A program made the position numbers and the translations under genes. A stretch of 64,000 nt of DNA, from contig CALUPB010000006.1 in assembly GCA_944322585.1 (NCBI GenBank), positions 62,001-126,000 on the forward strand, given 5' to 3'. Origin of the DNA: an uncultured Bacteroidales bacterium (GTDB lineage Bacteria > Bacteroidota > Bacteroidia > Bacteroidales > UBA932). Of this stretch, positions 1-8,580 are shown in pieces (position 1 is the stretch's first letter; each line of letters opens with the position of its first letter). Under the pieces are notes generated by a model. The model did no database searches, had not been told where the DNA came from, and was given only the letters and a program-made list of their open reading frames with translations.

Positions 1-1
1 C

Positions 2-1135
2 TGCGCCCTTCCGTTCACCAGGTACATGCATATCCCGACGGAAATTCTCCTGATACCTTTGAGAAACGCCGGCGTCAGGATAAGGCATCCGCGCAAAGGT
101 TATGCAGAAGCGGAAGTCTACGCCTGTCCGAGCTGCGGCGTATGCATCGACGCATGCCCTATGGGCGTAATGAAAACCCATATCAAGGATACCACCGTAT
201 ATCTTAACAGGCAGCTGAGAAGACACAACGAAACACGGATAGAAGAAATCAGCGACAAGTGTCTCTTATGCGGGAAATGCACCGCAGTATGCCCGGTCGG
301 CGTCGAGGGAGACAGACTCAGGATAGCCCAGAGATCGGCCCGCAAATACAATATCAGCCCCGACTACTCATGCATCGACACGGATATACTGAAGAAAGAG
401 GCTTCATTCAGGGCTCCGGCATCCGGCAAGGTCCTGTATTTTGCCGGATGCATGACTGCCCTGACACCACAGATCAGGAAATCGGTAGAATCCGTACTGA
501 CCCGATGCGGGACCGATTACGAGTTCATGGACCGGGACGGAGGGATCTGCTGCGGAAGGCCAATGCTGATGGCAGGAAGATTCGATGCTGCGGAAGAAAT
601 GATTGCGAAGAATACCGACATAATCCTCGGCAGCGGGGCGGATACTCTTCTCCTGAGCTGTCCTATATGCTACAGGATATTCAGGGAAAACTACAACCTC
701 GGGAAAATGCGTATCGTACATCATACCGAATATTTTGCGGAACTCATCGGATCCGGGACTATCGGTATGCTGCACGGTTCAGACAGGTACGTATTCCACG
801 ACCCGTGCGAGCTCGGACGTGGCTGTGGCATCTATGATGAGCCGAGAGCAGTCCTTTCAGCCGCAGGAGAACTCGTGGAAGCCGAGAAGCATCACAGGGA
901 AAGTATCTGCTGCGGGGGAAGCCTCGGCAGTCTGACCCTCGGGTTCGGGAAACGGCAGGCGATGACGGAAAATGCACTGCATAACCTGACAGCGGCGTCG
1001 CCGGATTCCATAGTGACGGCATGTCCGCTCTGTCTGAGCACTTTCCACCGCTATGCAGACAGACCTGTCATGGACATAGCCGAAGTGGTGGACAGGAATA
1101 TGATACCTGCTGACAGCAATGATATTGATGACTAA
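2..1135 (+). CDS. Fe-S oxidoreductase with two 4Fe-4S and two CCG domains (5' partial)
   Basis: The frame is open to the left edge, so the N-terminus lies outside the window; the first ATG inside is at 26. Counting from it, two ferredoxin-type clusters are visible (CPSCGVCIDACP near residue 34, CLLCGKCTAVCP near 79). Two cysteine-rich CCG modules follow (GICCGRP near 172 with CPICYR near 213; HDPCELG near 258 with CCGGSLG near 297 and CPLCL near 334). This is the architecture of HdrD/GlpC/LutA-type electron-transfer subunits. The substrate cannot be read from sequence. It ends 12 nt before the cysteate synthase gene, so the two are probably co-transcribed. A role in supplying or reducing a sulfur compound for that enzyme is conceivable but is only an inference from position. 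Confidence 0.85.
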   Translation, partial: CALPFTRYMHIPTEILLIPLRNAGVRIRHPRKGYAEAEVYACPSCGVCIDACPMGVMKTHIKDTTVYLNRQLRRHNETRIEEISDKCLLCGKCTAVCPVGVEGDRLRIAQRSARKYNISPDYSCIDTDILKKEASFRAPASGKVLYFAGCMTALTPQIRKSVESVLTRCGTDYEFMDRDGGICCGRPMLMAGRFDAAEEMIAKNTDIILGSGADTLLLSCPICYRIFRENYNLGKMRIVHHTEYFAELIGSGTIGMLHGSDRYVFHDPCELGRGCGIYDEPRAVLSAAGELVEAEKHHRESICCGGSLGSLTLGFGKRQAMTENALHNLTAASPDSIVTACPLCLSTFHRYADRPVMDIAEVVDRNMIPADSNDIDD

Positions 1136-1147
1136 AACCTGATAATT

Positions 1148-2434
1148 ATGAAATTTACACCGACTAAGTACACGCTGGTCAACTATGCTGACGGGAGAAG
1201 ATTCGAGGATACCGGCTGGATGCTGGCCGACCCGCAGGCTGCTGAACCTTCTTTGATCAGAGCCGATTACGAAATAAGACGGTTCAATCCGAGGGAGGAT
1301 CTTGACGGTTTCTACAGATATGCGGACTGGCTGCCGATAAGAAGGACACTCGAGCATTCCCATGCCCCGGTAACATACAGAAGCGAGGGGCTGGCATCCT
1401 GCCTCGGTCTGGAAAATCTCTATATTACATTCTCGGGATATTTCCCTAAGATAGGTGCCCGGATGGAGACATGTTCCTTCAAGGAGACTGAGGCATATTC
1501 GGTCTGCGCCAGAATACCTGAAAACAGCGGGCGCATATTGGTGCTGGCCTCCGCAGGAAACACGGCACGTGCCTTTGCCAAGGTATGTTCCGACAACAAT
1601 ATTCCCGTGGTAATATCTGTGCCTGAAGACAATATCGGGGCACTGTGGTTCCACAAGCCGCTCAACAGCTGCGTGAAGATAATAGCCGCCCCTGCCGGAA
1701 GCGACTATTTCGATGCCATCGCCTTGGCCGACAAGCTCAACGAATCCCCGAGGTATATGGCTGAAGGCGGAGCCAAGAACATTGCCAGGAGGGACGGTAT
1801 GGGCACTACCCTGCTCTCTGCAGTGGAGGTCATCGGAAGAATCCCTGATGCCTATTTCCAGGCAATCGGCAGCGGTACGGGAACGATTGCGGTCTGGGAG
1901 AACAATCTGAGGCTCATCAGGGACGGACGTTTCGGTTCCCACAAGATGAGGCTGTATCCTTCACAGAACGCCCCGTTCACCATCATGTATGATTCCTGGA
2001 AAGCACACAGCAGGAAACTCGTGCCCCTTAGTGCGGCCGAGGCAAGGGAACAGGCTTCTGAAATCAAAGCGAAGGTCCTGTCCAACAGGAAACCGCCGTA
2101 TTCAATCGCCGGAGGCCTGTACGATGCACTGAAAGATGCCGGCGGAGACATCTACAAAGTCTCCAACGACGAACTGGAAATCTGGAAAGCCAAATTCCTT
2201 GAACTTGAAGGCATCGACATCTATTCAGCTGCGGCTGTGGCCGTATGCAGCCTTGCCAAGGCAGTAGAAGAAGGCGCAGTCAGGAAAGAAGAGACTATTA
2301 TGCTGAACATAACCGGCGGGGGCGAAGCGCTGACCAAGGAACATCATGACGTGACATATGCAAAGCCGGACGCAGTCATAGATTCTTTCCTCCCTCCGGA
2401 AGAGGTGATAAACATTGTAGACGGTTTATTCTGA
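1148..2434 (+). CDS. Cysteate synthase (PLP-dependent, threonine-synthase fold)
   Basis: 428 residues. The sequence reads as the cysteate synthase branch of the threonine synthase family. The predicted PLP Schiff-base lysine is Lys112 in CSFKETEAYS, followed by an SAGNTARAF phosphate-binding loop near residue 138 and an ITGGGEAL glycine-rich motif near 394. Family members convert O-phospho-L-serine plus sulfite to L-cysteate. In methanogens this feeds coenzyme M. In Bacteroidota it is the first committed step towards capnine and other sulfonolipids, where an acyl-ACP:cysteate acyltransferase acts next. No such alpha-oxoamine-synthase-type partner is in the window. Ordinary threonine synthase is less likely because the whole sequence matches the cysteate type, but this rests on recognition, not a search. 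Confidence 0.85.
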   Translation: MKFTPTKYTLVNYADGRRFEDTGWMLADPQAAEPSLIRADYEIRRFNPREDLDGFYRYADWLPIRRTLEHSHAPVTYRSEGLASCLGLENLYITFSGYFPKIGARMETCSFKETEAYSVCARIPENSGRILVLASAGNTARAFAKVCSDNNIPVVISVPEDNIGALWFHKPLNSCVKIIAAPAGSDYFDAIALADKLNESPRYMAEGGAKNIARRDGMGTTLLSAVEVIGRIPDAYFQAIGSGTGTIAVWENNLRLIRDGRFGSHKMRLYPSQNAPFTIMYDSWKAHSRKLVPLSAAEAREQASEIKAKVLSNRKPPYSIAGGLYDALKDAGGDIYKVSNDELEIWKAKFLELEGIDIYSAAAVAVCSLAKAVEEGAVRKEETIMLNITGGGEALTKEHHDVTYAKPDAVIDSFLPPEEVINIVDGLF

Positions 2435-2510
2435 AAATCAATTGACAAAACAAACAAGTTATGTTTAATAACATAAATGTTATACCATAAACCGCATATC
2501 AGAGACAGCC

Positions 2511-3449
2511 ATGATACACTTTCCTTTACAGATTACGGTCTCACCGGAAGACACAGCCGCCGTCAGCAAAATCGAACAGTCGGCCAGACAGACAATTGAG
2601 CACATTGCTTCCACCCCTATAGAGGAATTGCTTCCGGAACTCATGCGTGAGGCAATAAGTTTCGGCATCAAGGTTCTCATTGCCCTCCTCATATATTTTG
2701 TCGGGGCGTGGCTGATAAAGAAAATCAGGAAAATGCTCCACAGGGTTTTCGAGAGACGCAAGACCGAAAAGGCGATAGCCTCCTTTGTGGAAAGTCTGAC
2801 AAGCATATCTCTGACAATTATTCTGATAATAATCACTGTCGGCACTCTCGGAATAAATACGACATCTCTTGCAGCCCTGCTTGCCGCGGGAGGTATGGCA
2901 ATCGGTATGGCCCTCAGCGGAACAGTACAGAATTTCGCGGGAGGAATAATGATACTGGTGTTCAAGCCGTTCAAGGCGGGAGACTTTATCGAGACCGACA
3001 ACGGATATTCAGGCACGGTCACCGATGTCAATATCTTCAACACAAAACTGACTACAACGGACAACAGGCTGATAATCATTCCTAACAACAGCCTCTCCAA
3101 CGGGACGATCAACAATTTCTCGCAAAACACCATGCGTCGTGTGGAATGGCTTGTCGGAGTGGAATACGGCACGGATGCATCAGATGTGAAGGCTGCCCTC
3201 CAGGAAATAGTCGATGCGGAGAAACGTGTGCTTTTCATTGCCACAGGGGCGCCGGCTGATCCGCTTATCGCTGTGAACGCCTTGAAAGACAGCGCTGTGG
3301 AATATATTGTGAGAGTATGGGTCAAATCCGAAGACTACTGGAATGTCTATTATGCTCTGAATGAAAAGATATACACGGCTCTCCCTCAGAAAGGCATCGG
3401 CTTCCCGTTCCCTCAGATGGATGTCCATATCACCCGACAGGATTCATAA
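2511..3449 (+). CDS. Small-conductance mechanosensitive channel, MscS family
   Basis: 312 residues. It has an amphipathic N-terminus and then hydrophobic segments at about 48-68 and 90-110. The Gly/Ala-rich pore helix at about 118-140 (LLAAGGMAIGMALSG) continues into QNFAGGIMILVFKPF, the hallmark of the MscS TM3 and the start of the beta domain. The soluble C-terminal alpha/beta vestibule follows. Such channels open under membrane tension and release solutes during hypo-osmotic shock; it acts in the inner membrane. It stands alone, with 76 nt before it and the promoter-bearing repeat array beginning 31 nt after its stop. Confidence 0.93.
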   Translation: MIHFPLQITVSPEDTAAVSKIEQSARQTIEHIASTPIEELLPELMREAISFGIKVLIALLIYFVGAWLIKKIRKMLHRVFERRKTEKAIASFVESLTSISLTIILIIITVGTLGINTTSLAALLAAGGMAIGMALSGTVQNFAGGIMILVFKPFKAGDFIETDNGYSGTVTDVNIFNTKLTTTDNRLIIIPNNSLSNGTINNFSQNTMRRVEWLVGVEYGTDASDVKAALQEIVDAEKRVLFIATGAPADPLIAVNALKDSAVEYIVRVWVKSEDYWNVYYALNEKIYTALPQKGIGFPFPQMDVHITRQDS

Positions 3450-3480
3450 CCTGCCTGAATGGTGAAATGGGTCGGCAGAG

Positions 3481-3670
3481 CAAATAAATTTGCTCTGCTC
3501 TCGGCTTCTGCGATATTTGGCTGACGCCATATAATACGGTTGCGCCTCGGCATAGCAAATAAATTTGCTCTGCTCTCGGCTTCTGCGATATTTGGCTGAC
3601 GCCATATAATACGGTTGCGCCTCGGCATAGCAAATAAATTTGCTCTGCTCTCGGCTTCTGCGTATATTTG
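3481..3670 (+). repeat. Tandem 75-bp repeat, three copies, carrying a Bacteroidetes promoter
   Basis: Units begin with CAAATAAATTTGCTCTGC at 3481, 3556 and 3631, an exact 75-bp period. Each holds the palindrome GCAAAT-AA-ATTTGC, then a CTCTCGGCTTCTGCG stretch. The first two units continue with a linker containing CCTCGGCATAG. The last unit ends in TATATTTG (3663-3670). The first two read GATATTTG instead, one T short, so only the trpS-proximal copy keeps a perfect -7 box. Related copies occur at 36841-37001 and, inverted, at 60162-60204. Reverse-strand translations of this array form repetitive peptides that are not real genes. Confidence 0.95.
3639..3670 (+). promoter_or_regulatory. Repeat-borne promoter for trpS
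   Basis: TTTG at 3639-3642 and TATATTTG at 3663-3670 are separated by 20 nt, matching the Bacteroidetes sigma-factor consensus (-33 TTTG, -7 TAnnTTTG, about 19-21 nt apart). Transcription would begin near 3677, giving a leader of roughly 24 nt before the trpS ATG at 3701. Confidence 0.75.
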
Positions 3671-3700
3671 TAACCGTTTGGAAAATTGATAAGGGAAATA

Positions 3701-4792
3701 ATGAAGAAGATAATACTTACGGGAGACAGGCCGACGGGCCGTCTGCATCTCGGGCACTATGTGGGATCGCTGAAAAGGAGGGTCGAACTCCAGAATTCAG
3801 GAGAATTCGAGAAAATATTCATAATGATAGCCGATGCTCAGGCCCTTACCGACAATGCCGACAATCCGGACAAGATCCGCGACAATATCATAGAGGTGGC
3901 GCTGGACTATCTGTCCTGCGGACTGGATCCGTCCAAAAGCACGATTTTCATCCAGTCCCAGATAGCAGAACTCTGCGAACTGACCTTCTATTACATGAAT
4001 CTCGTGACGGTATCGAGACTCCAGAGGAATCCGACCGTCAAGGCCGAAATACAGATGCGCAATTTCGAGACAAGCATACCGGTTGGCTTCTTTACATATC
4101 CTATCAGCCAGGCATCCGATATCACGGCGTTCAAGGCCACGACAGTCCCCGTCGGAGAAGACCAGGAGCCTATGATAGAGCAGACCCGCGAAATCGTCAG
4201 GAAGTTCAATTCCGTCTACGGGGAAACACTGGTCGAGCCGGATATCCTCCTTCCGGACAATGCTGCATGTCTGCGGCTTCCCGGAACTGACGGAAAGGCC
4301 AAGATGAGCAAATCGCTCGGCAACTGTATATATCTTTCGGATACAGCAGAGGATGTAAGGAAGAAAATCATGAGCATGTTCACTGATCCGGGACATATCA
4401 AAGTGGAAGATCCGGGCAAGATCGAGGGAAACACTGTCTTCACATACCTCGACGCATTCTGCAGACCGGAACATTTTGCAGAGTTCTGGCCTGAATACTC
4501 CGGACTGGATGAACTGAAGGGCCATTATCAGCGCGGAGGCCTCGGTGACGTCAAGGTGAAGAAGTTCCTTAATTCCATCCTTCAAGCGGAACTTGAGCCT
4601 ATCCGTCAGAGGCGCAAGGAATTCGAGAAAGATATTCCCGGAGTGTACAGGATGCTGAAGGAAGGCACGGAGGCAGCGCGTGAAGTGGCTGCAGCAACAC
4701 TTGCCGATGTACGCAAGGCCATGCGGATAAATTATTTCGACGATGCGGAACTGATTGCCTCCCAGGCAGAAAAATTCGGCAACCAAGCATAA
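3701..4792 (+). CDS. trpS: Tryptophanyl-tRNA synthetase
   Basis: Charges tRNA-Trp with tryptophan in the cytoplasm. Class I synthetase signatures are present: HLGH at residues 16-19 (HIGH motif) and KMSKS at about 201-205, with the usual [10 protein letters not shown] and VPVGEDQ segments between. I start at the ATG at 3701, giving 363 residues. An in-frame TTG at 3686 would add five residues but lies only about 10 nt after the predicted transcription start. The promoter comes from the tandem repeat immediately upstream. No T-box or other attenuator is visible in the short leader. Confidence 0.95.
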   Translation: MKKIILTGDRPTGRLHLGHYVGSLKRRVELQNSGEFEKIFIMIADAQALTDNADNPDKIRDNIIEVALDYLSCGLDPSKSTIFIQSQIAELCELTFYYMNLVTVSRLQRNPTVKAEIQMRNFETSIPVGFFTYPISQASDITAFKATTVPVGEDQEPMIEQTREIVRKFNSVYGETLVEPDILLPDNAACLRLPGTDGKAKMSKSLGNCIYLSDTAEDVRKKIMSMFTDPGHIKVEDPGKIEGNTVFTYLDAFCRPEHFAEFWPEYSGLDELKGHYQRGGLGDVKVKKFLNSILQAELEPIRQRRKEFEKDIPGVYRMLKEGTEAAREVAAATLADVRKAMRINYFDDAELIASQAEKFGNQA

Positions 4793-4968
<176 letters not shown>

Positions 4969-5499
4969 ATGGAAAACGATGTTATAGAATGTCTGAAGAC
5001 CAGACGCAGCACAAAGGCATACAATCCCGACAGGATGCCGTCTCAGGAACAGATAGGTACAATCCTTGAGGCCGGTATGAATGCCCCGACAGGACGCGGA
5101 GCTCAGTCACCTGTAATCGTGGCAATTACGGACAAGGCAACCCGCGACAGACTTTCAGAGTTGAATGCGGCAGTTCTCGGAGCAAAGGCAGACCCGTTCT
5201 ACGGAGCTCCTGTCGTGCTTGCCGTTCTTGCAGACAGGACAGTGCCGACCCATGTATATGACGGTTCGCTCGTGATGGGAAACCTGATGAACGCAGCCCA
5301 TGCCCTCGGTATCGGCAGCTGCTGGATCCACAGGGCTAAGGAAATCTTCGATTCACCGGAAGGCAAGGCTCTTCTGGACAAATGGGGAATCAAAGGAGAC
5401 TACGAGGGTATAGGTTTCTGTATCCTCGGGTTCGCCAAAGACGGGTATTCTCCGGTCTCCAAACCCCGTAAGCCAGGCTATGTCATCCATATAGATTGA
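4969..5499 (+). CDS. Nitroreductase-family FMN oxidoreductase
   Basis: 176 residues, the compact single-domain nitroreductase fold that dimerises around FMN. The N-terminal KTRRSTKAYN segment (residues 10-19) is the family's FMN phosphate-binding start. NAPTGRGAQSP near residue 40 and HALGIGSCWIHRA near 112 are also typical. Members reduce nitro compounds, quinones or flavins with NAD(P)H; the natural substrate is not predictable. The ATG at 4969 lies immediately behind the GATA microsatellite, so expression could vary with repeat number. A CTTTCGC/GCGAAAG hairpin follows the stop codon. Confidence 0.9.
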   Translation: MENDVIECLKTRRSTKAYNPDRMPSQEQIGTILEAGMNAPTGRGAQSPVIVAITDKATRDRLSELNAAVLGAKADPFYGAPVVLAVLADRTVPTHVYDGSLVMGNLMNAAHALGIGSCWIHRAKEIFDSPEGKALLDKWGIKGDYEGIGFCILGFAKDGYSPVSKPRKPGYVIHID

Positions 5500-5505
5500 C
5501 ACTTA

Positions 5506-5523
5506 CTTTCGCATTCGCGAAAG
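5506..5523. repeat. Hairpin repeat CTTTCGC-ATTC-GCGAAAG, copy 1
   Basis: A perfect 7-bp inverted repeat starting 7 nt after the nitroreductase stop, followed by ACCTT. The same sequence with loop AAAT occurs after surE at 43784-43801. It may act as a transcription end or RNA-stabilising hairpin; no run of T follows immediately. Confidence 0.6.
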
Positions 5524-5555
5524 ACCTTTCTTCACAAGCCTTGAAAACGGAATAA

Positions 5556-6728
5556 TTACCTGTTCCAGGCCGGAAGATCCTGCTTTGAATAGAGCATCTC
5601 CTTGGAGACCACAGGGTTGGCATAGATATGCAGGAAAATGTCATTGAGCTGCTCCCTGTCGAGTTCCGGCTCTACGGTATCGAGCTGATGCTCCTTGTAG
5701 TCAATGAACCACTGAACATCCTCAGGGGAATAATGTTCCCTGTATTTGTCGCCAGGATTCAGGATATCGTATGCAATGTAATTCGTCTTCCACAGCCTGT
5801 AGCCGTCAATTACCCTGAGATCGACAGCATGACGGATCAACTGGTATCGGTCATTCTTGTCGCAGAGCGAAGCTTCGGCAATCTCCTCGTCGGTAAGCTG
5901 TTCTCCTATATGGAGATGGATATTCCCTTTCTGCTGCTTTATTCCGGTAATTATGCTGTGGAGATCCTCGCCGTCAGCCTTGACATATTTCTGCGTCCTT
6001 GAAATAAGAAGCTCCCTTGCTTTCAGGACATCACACGGCTCTATCTCATACGAGATGCTCATCGGAATGATATTAAGAGCCTTGAAATTATGGAGAAAAT
6101 CCTCTTTCCCGCTCATGTCCAGCATCTTGAGAAGCCCCTGCTCTGTTATGTCAGCTCCGTCTTTCGTCCTTCCCTGCCTCTGCGCAAGCCATATGGAACT
6201 CTTTTCCGTAGTGATGTTCAGCCTGATATATTCCGAAAGAAGCTGTGAAGACAGATACAGTTCCCTGGCGGAAATTCCTCTCACTACCTTTATCATCCTG
6301 TTGGAGCGTATAAGATATTCAATGAAAGGATTCGTAAGGAGATTGTCTCCGACAGCGATTTCCGTCATAGGAATATTGTTCCTGTACAGAACCAGTTGGG
6401 TAATGGCCGGATCAAGGATGATATCCCTGTGGTTGGACATGGCGAGAAACTTCTTCGAAGGATCTATATGCTTGATGCCGTCGTAGGAAAAATTATGGGC
6501 CGTATGCGCAAGCACCCATTCGACTACTTTGGACATCACCAGTATCTGGAACTCATCCACGCTCCTTACATTTTTCAGAAGACCGGTCAGAAATCCAGGC
6601 TCCTTGTCAGGGAAAAAGTACCGTGAAACCTGGGAGACAAGAGGATTGTCAGCCACTTTCGACAATGCTTCTACCGCCTCGGCATCAGTATAGGGACTGA
6701 TGCTCTCGAATTTAGAGAAATCAACCAT
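5556..6728 (-). CDS. PlsC-like glycerolipid acyltransferase
   Basis: 390 residues. It has a 1-acyl-glycerol-3-phosphate acyltransferase core with the catalytic histidine block SNHRDIILDPA (about residues 127-137) and a later substrate block IWLAQRQGRTKDGAD near 209-223. Such enzymes transfer acyl chains to glycerol-phosphate or related acceptors at the inner membrane. The His-to-Asp spacing reads as HX5D rather than the textbook HX4D. The N-terminal 100 residues and C-terminal 130 residues lie outside the minimal domain. No strongly hydrophobic signal or transmembrane helix is obvious. It is probably transcribed alone. Confidence 0.8.
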   Translation of the reverse strand: MVDFSKFESISPYTDAEAVEALSKVADNPLVSQVSRYFFPDKEPGFLTGLLKNVRSVDEFQILVMSKVVEWVLAHTAHNFSYDGIKHIDPSKKFLAMSNHRDIILDPAITQLVLYRNNIPMTEIAVGDNLLTNPFIEYLIRSNRMIKVVRGISARELYLSSQLLSEYIRLNITTEKSSIWLAQRQGRTKDGADITEQGLLKMLDMSGKEDFLHNFKALNIIPMSISYEIEPCDVLKARELLISRTQKYVKADGEDLHSIITGIKQQKGNIHLHIGEQLTDEEIAEASLCDKNDRYQLIRHAVDLRVIDGYRLWKTNYIAYDILNPGDKYREHYSPEDVQWFIDYKEHQLDTVEPELDREQLNDIFLHIYANPVVSKEMLYSKQDLPAWNR

Positions 6729-6809
6729 ATCCGTTCAGCGTTACTCCGCAGGACAAAATCCACGGAATTCACATTAAATAATGTCTCCGACAATGGAACG
6801 ACATTTATA

Positions 6810-6817
6810 CAAAGGTA
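6810..6817 (-). promoter_or_regulatory. -7 box for the acyltransferase gene
   Basis: TACCTTTG on the minus strand, about 82 nt before the start codon at 6728, fits the TAnnTTTG consensus. Confidence 0.5.
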
Positions 6818-6866
6818 ACATAAAATTCAGGATTGACAAAATGTACCGGCTTTCTTAGAAGCGGTT

Positions 6867-8078
6867 TTAATTGCTCCTGAACAGCAGTGAGCTGTCACCG
6901 TAGCTCAGAAATCTGAAGTCATGGCTGAGGGCATAGTCATAAACAGGCTTCCATTGTCCGCCGATAAAGGCAGAAACAAGCAGCAGGAGCGTACTCTGCG
7001 GCTGATGGAAATTCGTCACGAGTGCATCCACTGCCCGGAACCTGTATCCGGGAACGATTATTATCCTGGTGCCTGTTACAAATGTATCCATTCCGTTTGC
7101 TTCCATATATCCGAGCAGGGCATCCATTGTTTCAGCAAATGTGTAGCCATATTCCCTGTCATAAGGTTCCCACTGGCTTATCTCATCCGGATGTCCGCGC
7201 TCCAGACATCCGGCACCGGCAAAATACATGGATTCAAGTGTCCTGACAGATGTCGTGCCTACAGCTACGACAGGCCGTCCTCCATCCTTGAGTTTCCGGA
7301 CAAGGTCGCGGCTGACGGCGAACGGTTCCCTGTGCATTGTATGCTCAGCGACATCGGAACTCTTGACAGGAAGGAAGGTCCCGGCCCCGACATGCAGACA
7401 GACCGTTTCCATGTCAATGCCTTTCGCCCGGATTTCATCCAGCACTTCCTGCGTAAAATGCAGCCCTGCTGTCGGAGCTGCCACAGAACCTCGGTAATGC
7501 GCATAAAGAGTCTGGTATCTTTCCCTGTCTATGTCTTCCGTTTCCCTGTTGAGATACGGAGGGATTGGCACCGAACCGCATATTTCCAGTACTCTTGAAA
7601 AAGGTTCTCCTCCGCTCCAGACAAACTCCACCGTAGCGGTTCCCCCGTCACGTCCGACAAGAGCAGCCTTCAGATCAAGATCCGCCACATCGGCCGCATT
7701 TTCGGGATTGTACAATGTGAGCACATCCGATTTCCACCGTTTGACGTTTCCCACAATGCATTTCCACCGGCAGCAGTCCGTTGCACTGAAAGCCTGGCTG
7801 TACTCCGACGGACGGACCGGTTCAAGACAGAAAATCTCTATATGCGCTCCGGTAGGTCGGCAGAAATGGAGCCTTGCCGGAACTACCTTGGTATCATTGA
7901 AGACCATCAGCGCATTTTCCGGCAACAGTAGCGGTATGTCACGGAAATGGTGTTCCGTTATTTTCCCGTCCCTGAACTCAAGGAGTTTCGATGCATCCCT
8001 CCGTGCAAGCGGGTATTTCGCTATCCTTCCGTCCGGAAGAGGGTAGTCATATTCTTCTATTCTGATATGCGGTATCAT
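6867..8078 (-). CDS. queA: S-adenosylmethionine:tRNA ribosyltransferase-isomerase
   Basis: 403 residues. It performs the penultimate queuosine step, moving the ribosyl part of SAM onto preQ1 in tRNA to make epoxyqueuosine. Family blocks are clear: YPLARRDASKLL near 22, MVFNDTKVVPARL near 58, APTAGLHFT near 203, HVGAGTFLPV near 228 and TNFHQPQSTLL near 361. It is slightly longer than the roughly 350 residues usual in the family because of insertions between about 90 and 150. No other queuosine gene is nearby. Confidence 0.95.
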   Translation of the reverse strand: MIPHIRIEEYDYPLPDGRIAKYPLARRDASKLLEFRDGKITEHHFRDIPLLLPENALMVFNDTKVVPARLHFCRPTGAHIEIFCLEPVRPSEYSQAFSATDCCRWKCIVGNVKRWKSDVLTLYNPENAADVADLDLKAALVGRDGGTATVEFVWSGGEPFSRVLEICGSVPIPPYLNRETEDIDRERYQTLYAHYRGSVAAPTAGLHFTQEVLDEIRAKGIDMETVCLHVGAGTFLPVKSSDVAEHTMHREPFAVSRDLVRKLKDGGRPVVAVGTTSVRTLESMYFAGAGCLERGHPDEISQWEPYDREYGYTFAETMDALLGYMEANGMDTFVTGTRIIIVPGYRFRAVDALVTNFHQPQSTLLLLVSAFIGGQWKPVYDYALSHDFRFLSYGDSSLLFRSN

Positions 8079-8568
8079 AACTGAAATTTTGACAGTCCGG
8101 GATCAAGCCGTATTCCGCCTGATTCCGGCGACGAATTTACAAATATCTCCCGATTATTGCAATTTACTTTTGTTAATTACAAAAGCACACACTTAAATAC
8201 ACAAATGTTAACACAAGTGCCACAAAACAGACAATACCATAAGGTTTAGACCATAAGATAGATTTGTTTCATAAGATTTGCTTATCGAATAATTATTATA
8301 TGATTTAAATATAATATTATCAGATAATTATTATGATTTAACTGTAGTATAACATCAGTTGTATAAAGTAAATATCGCATCATATTCCAAATATGGTGGT
8401 TTAAACGCATGGTATCTGTAATTTAACTATAATATAACCAATTAAATAAAATATGTTATATTCATTAATTCTACAGATATTTACATTTGCCGTATCCCGG
8501 TCATTTACATTTGTCAATCGAAACATTTTACATATGTTAAAAATATTTTAACTACATTTGTAAACCAA
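8079..8568. other. AT-rich intergenic region with three direct repeats
   Basis: About 490 nt, markedly richer in A and T than its surroundings. It contains three imperfect copies of ATTTAACTATAATATAAC: 8303-8320 (diverged), 8336-8353 and 8421-8438. Near its right end are three TACATTTG boxes (8482-8489, 8506-8513, 8553-8560). No gene is seen. The repeats are reasonable operator candidates for the adjacent HTH regulator. Confidence 0.7.
8553..8560 (+). promoter_or_regulatory. -7 box for the HTH regulator gene
   Basis: TACATTTG, the nearest of three such boxes. It ends 8 nt before an ATG at 8569 and 20 nt before the ATG at 8581. Use of the first ATG would make the transcript essentially leaderless. 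Confidence 0.55.
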
Positions 8569-8580
8569 ATGTCTACAAAT

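Noticed and set aside
1-25. Treating the Fe-S gene as complete from the ATG at 26
   Set aside because: The frame remains open to the window edge and the N-terminal part before the first cluster is short, so it is more likely cut.
857-1942. A long minus-strand open frame across the Fe-S and cysteate synthase genes
   Set aside because: It spans two well-supported genes on the other strand and has no family resemblance.
3481-3670. Possible CRISPR array
   Set aside because: The whole 75-bp unit repeats, including what would be the spacer; there are no unique spacers and no cas genes.
3413-3757. Reverse-strand open frames encoding repetitive AEAESRANLFA peptides
   Set aside because: They are translations of the tandem promoter repeat on the strand opposite trpS transcription, with no initiation signal.
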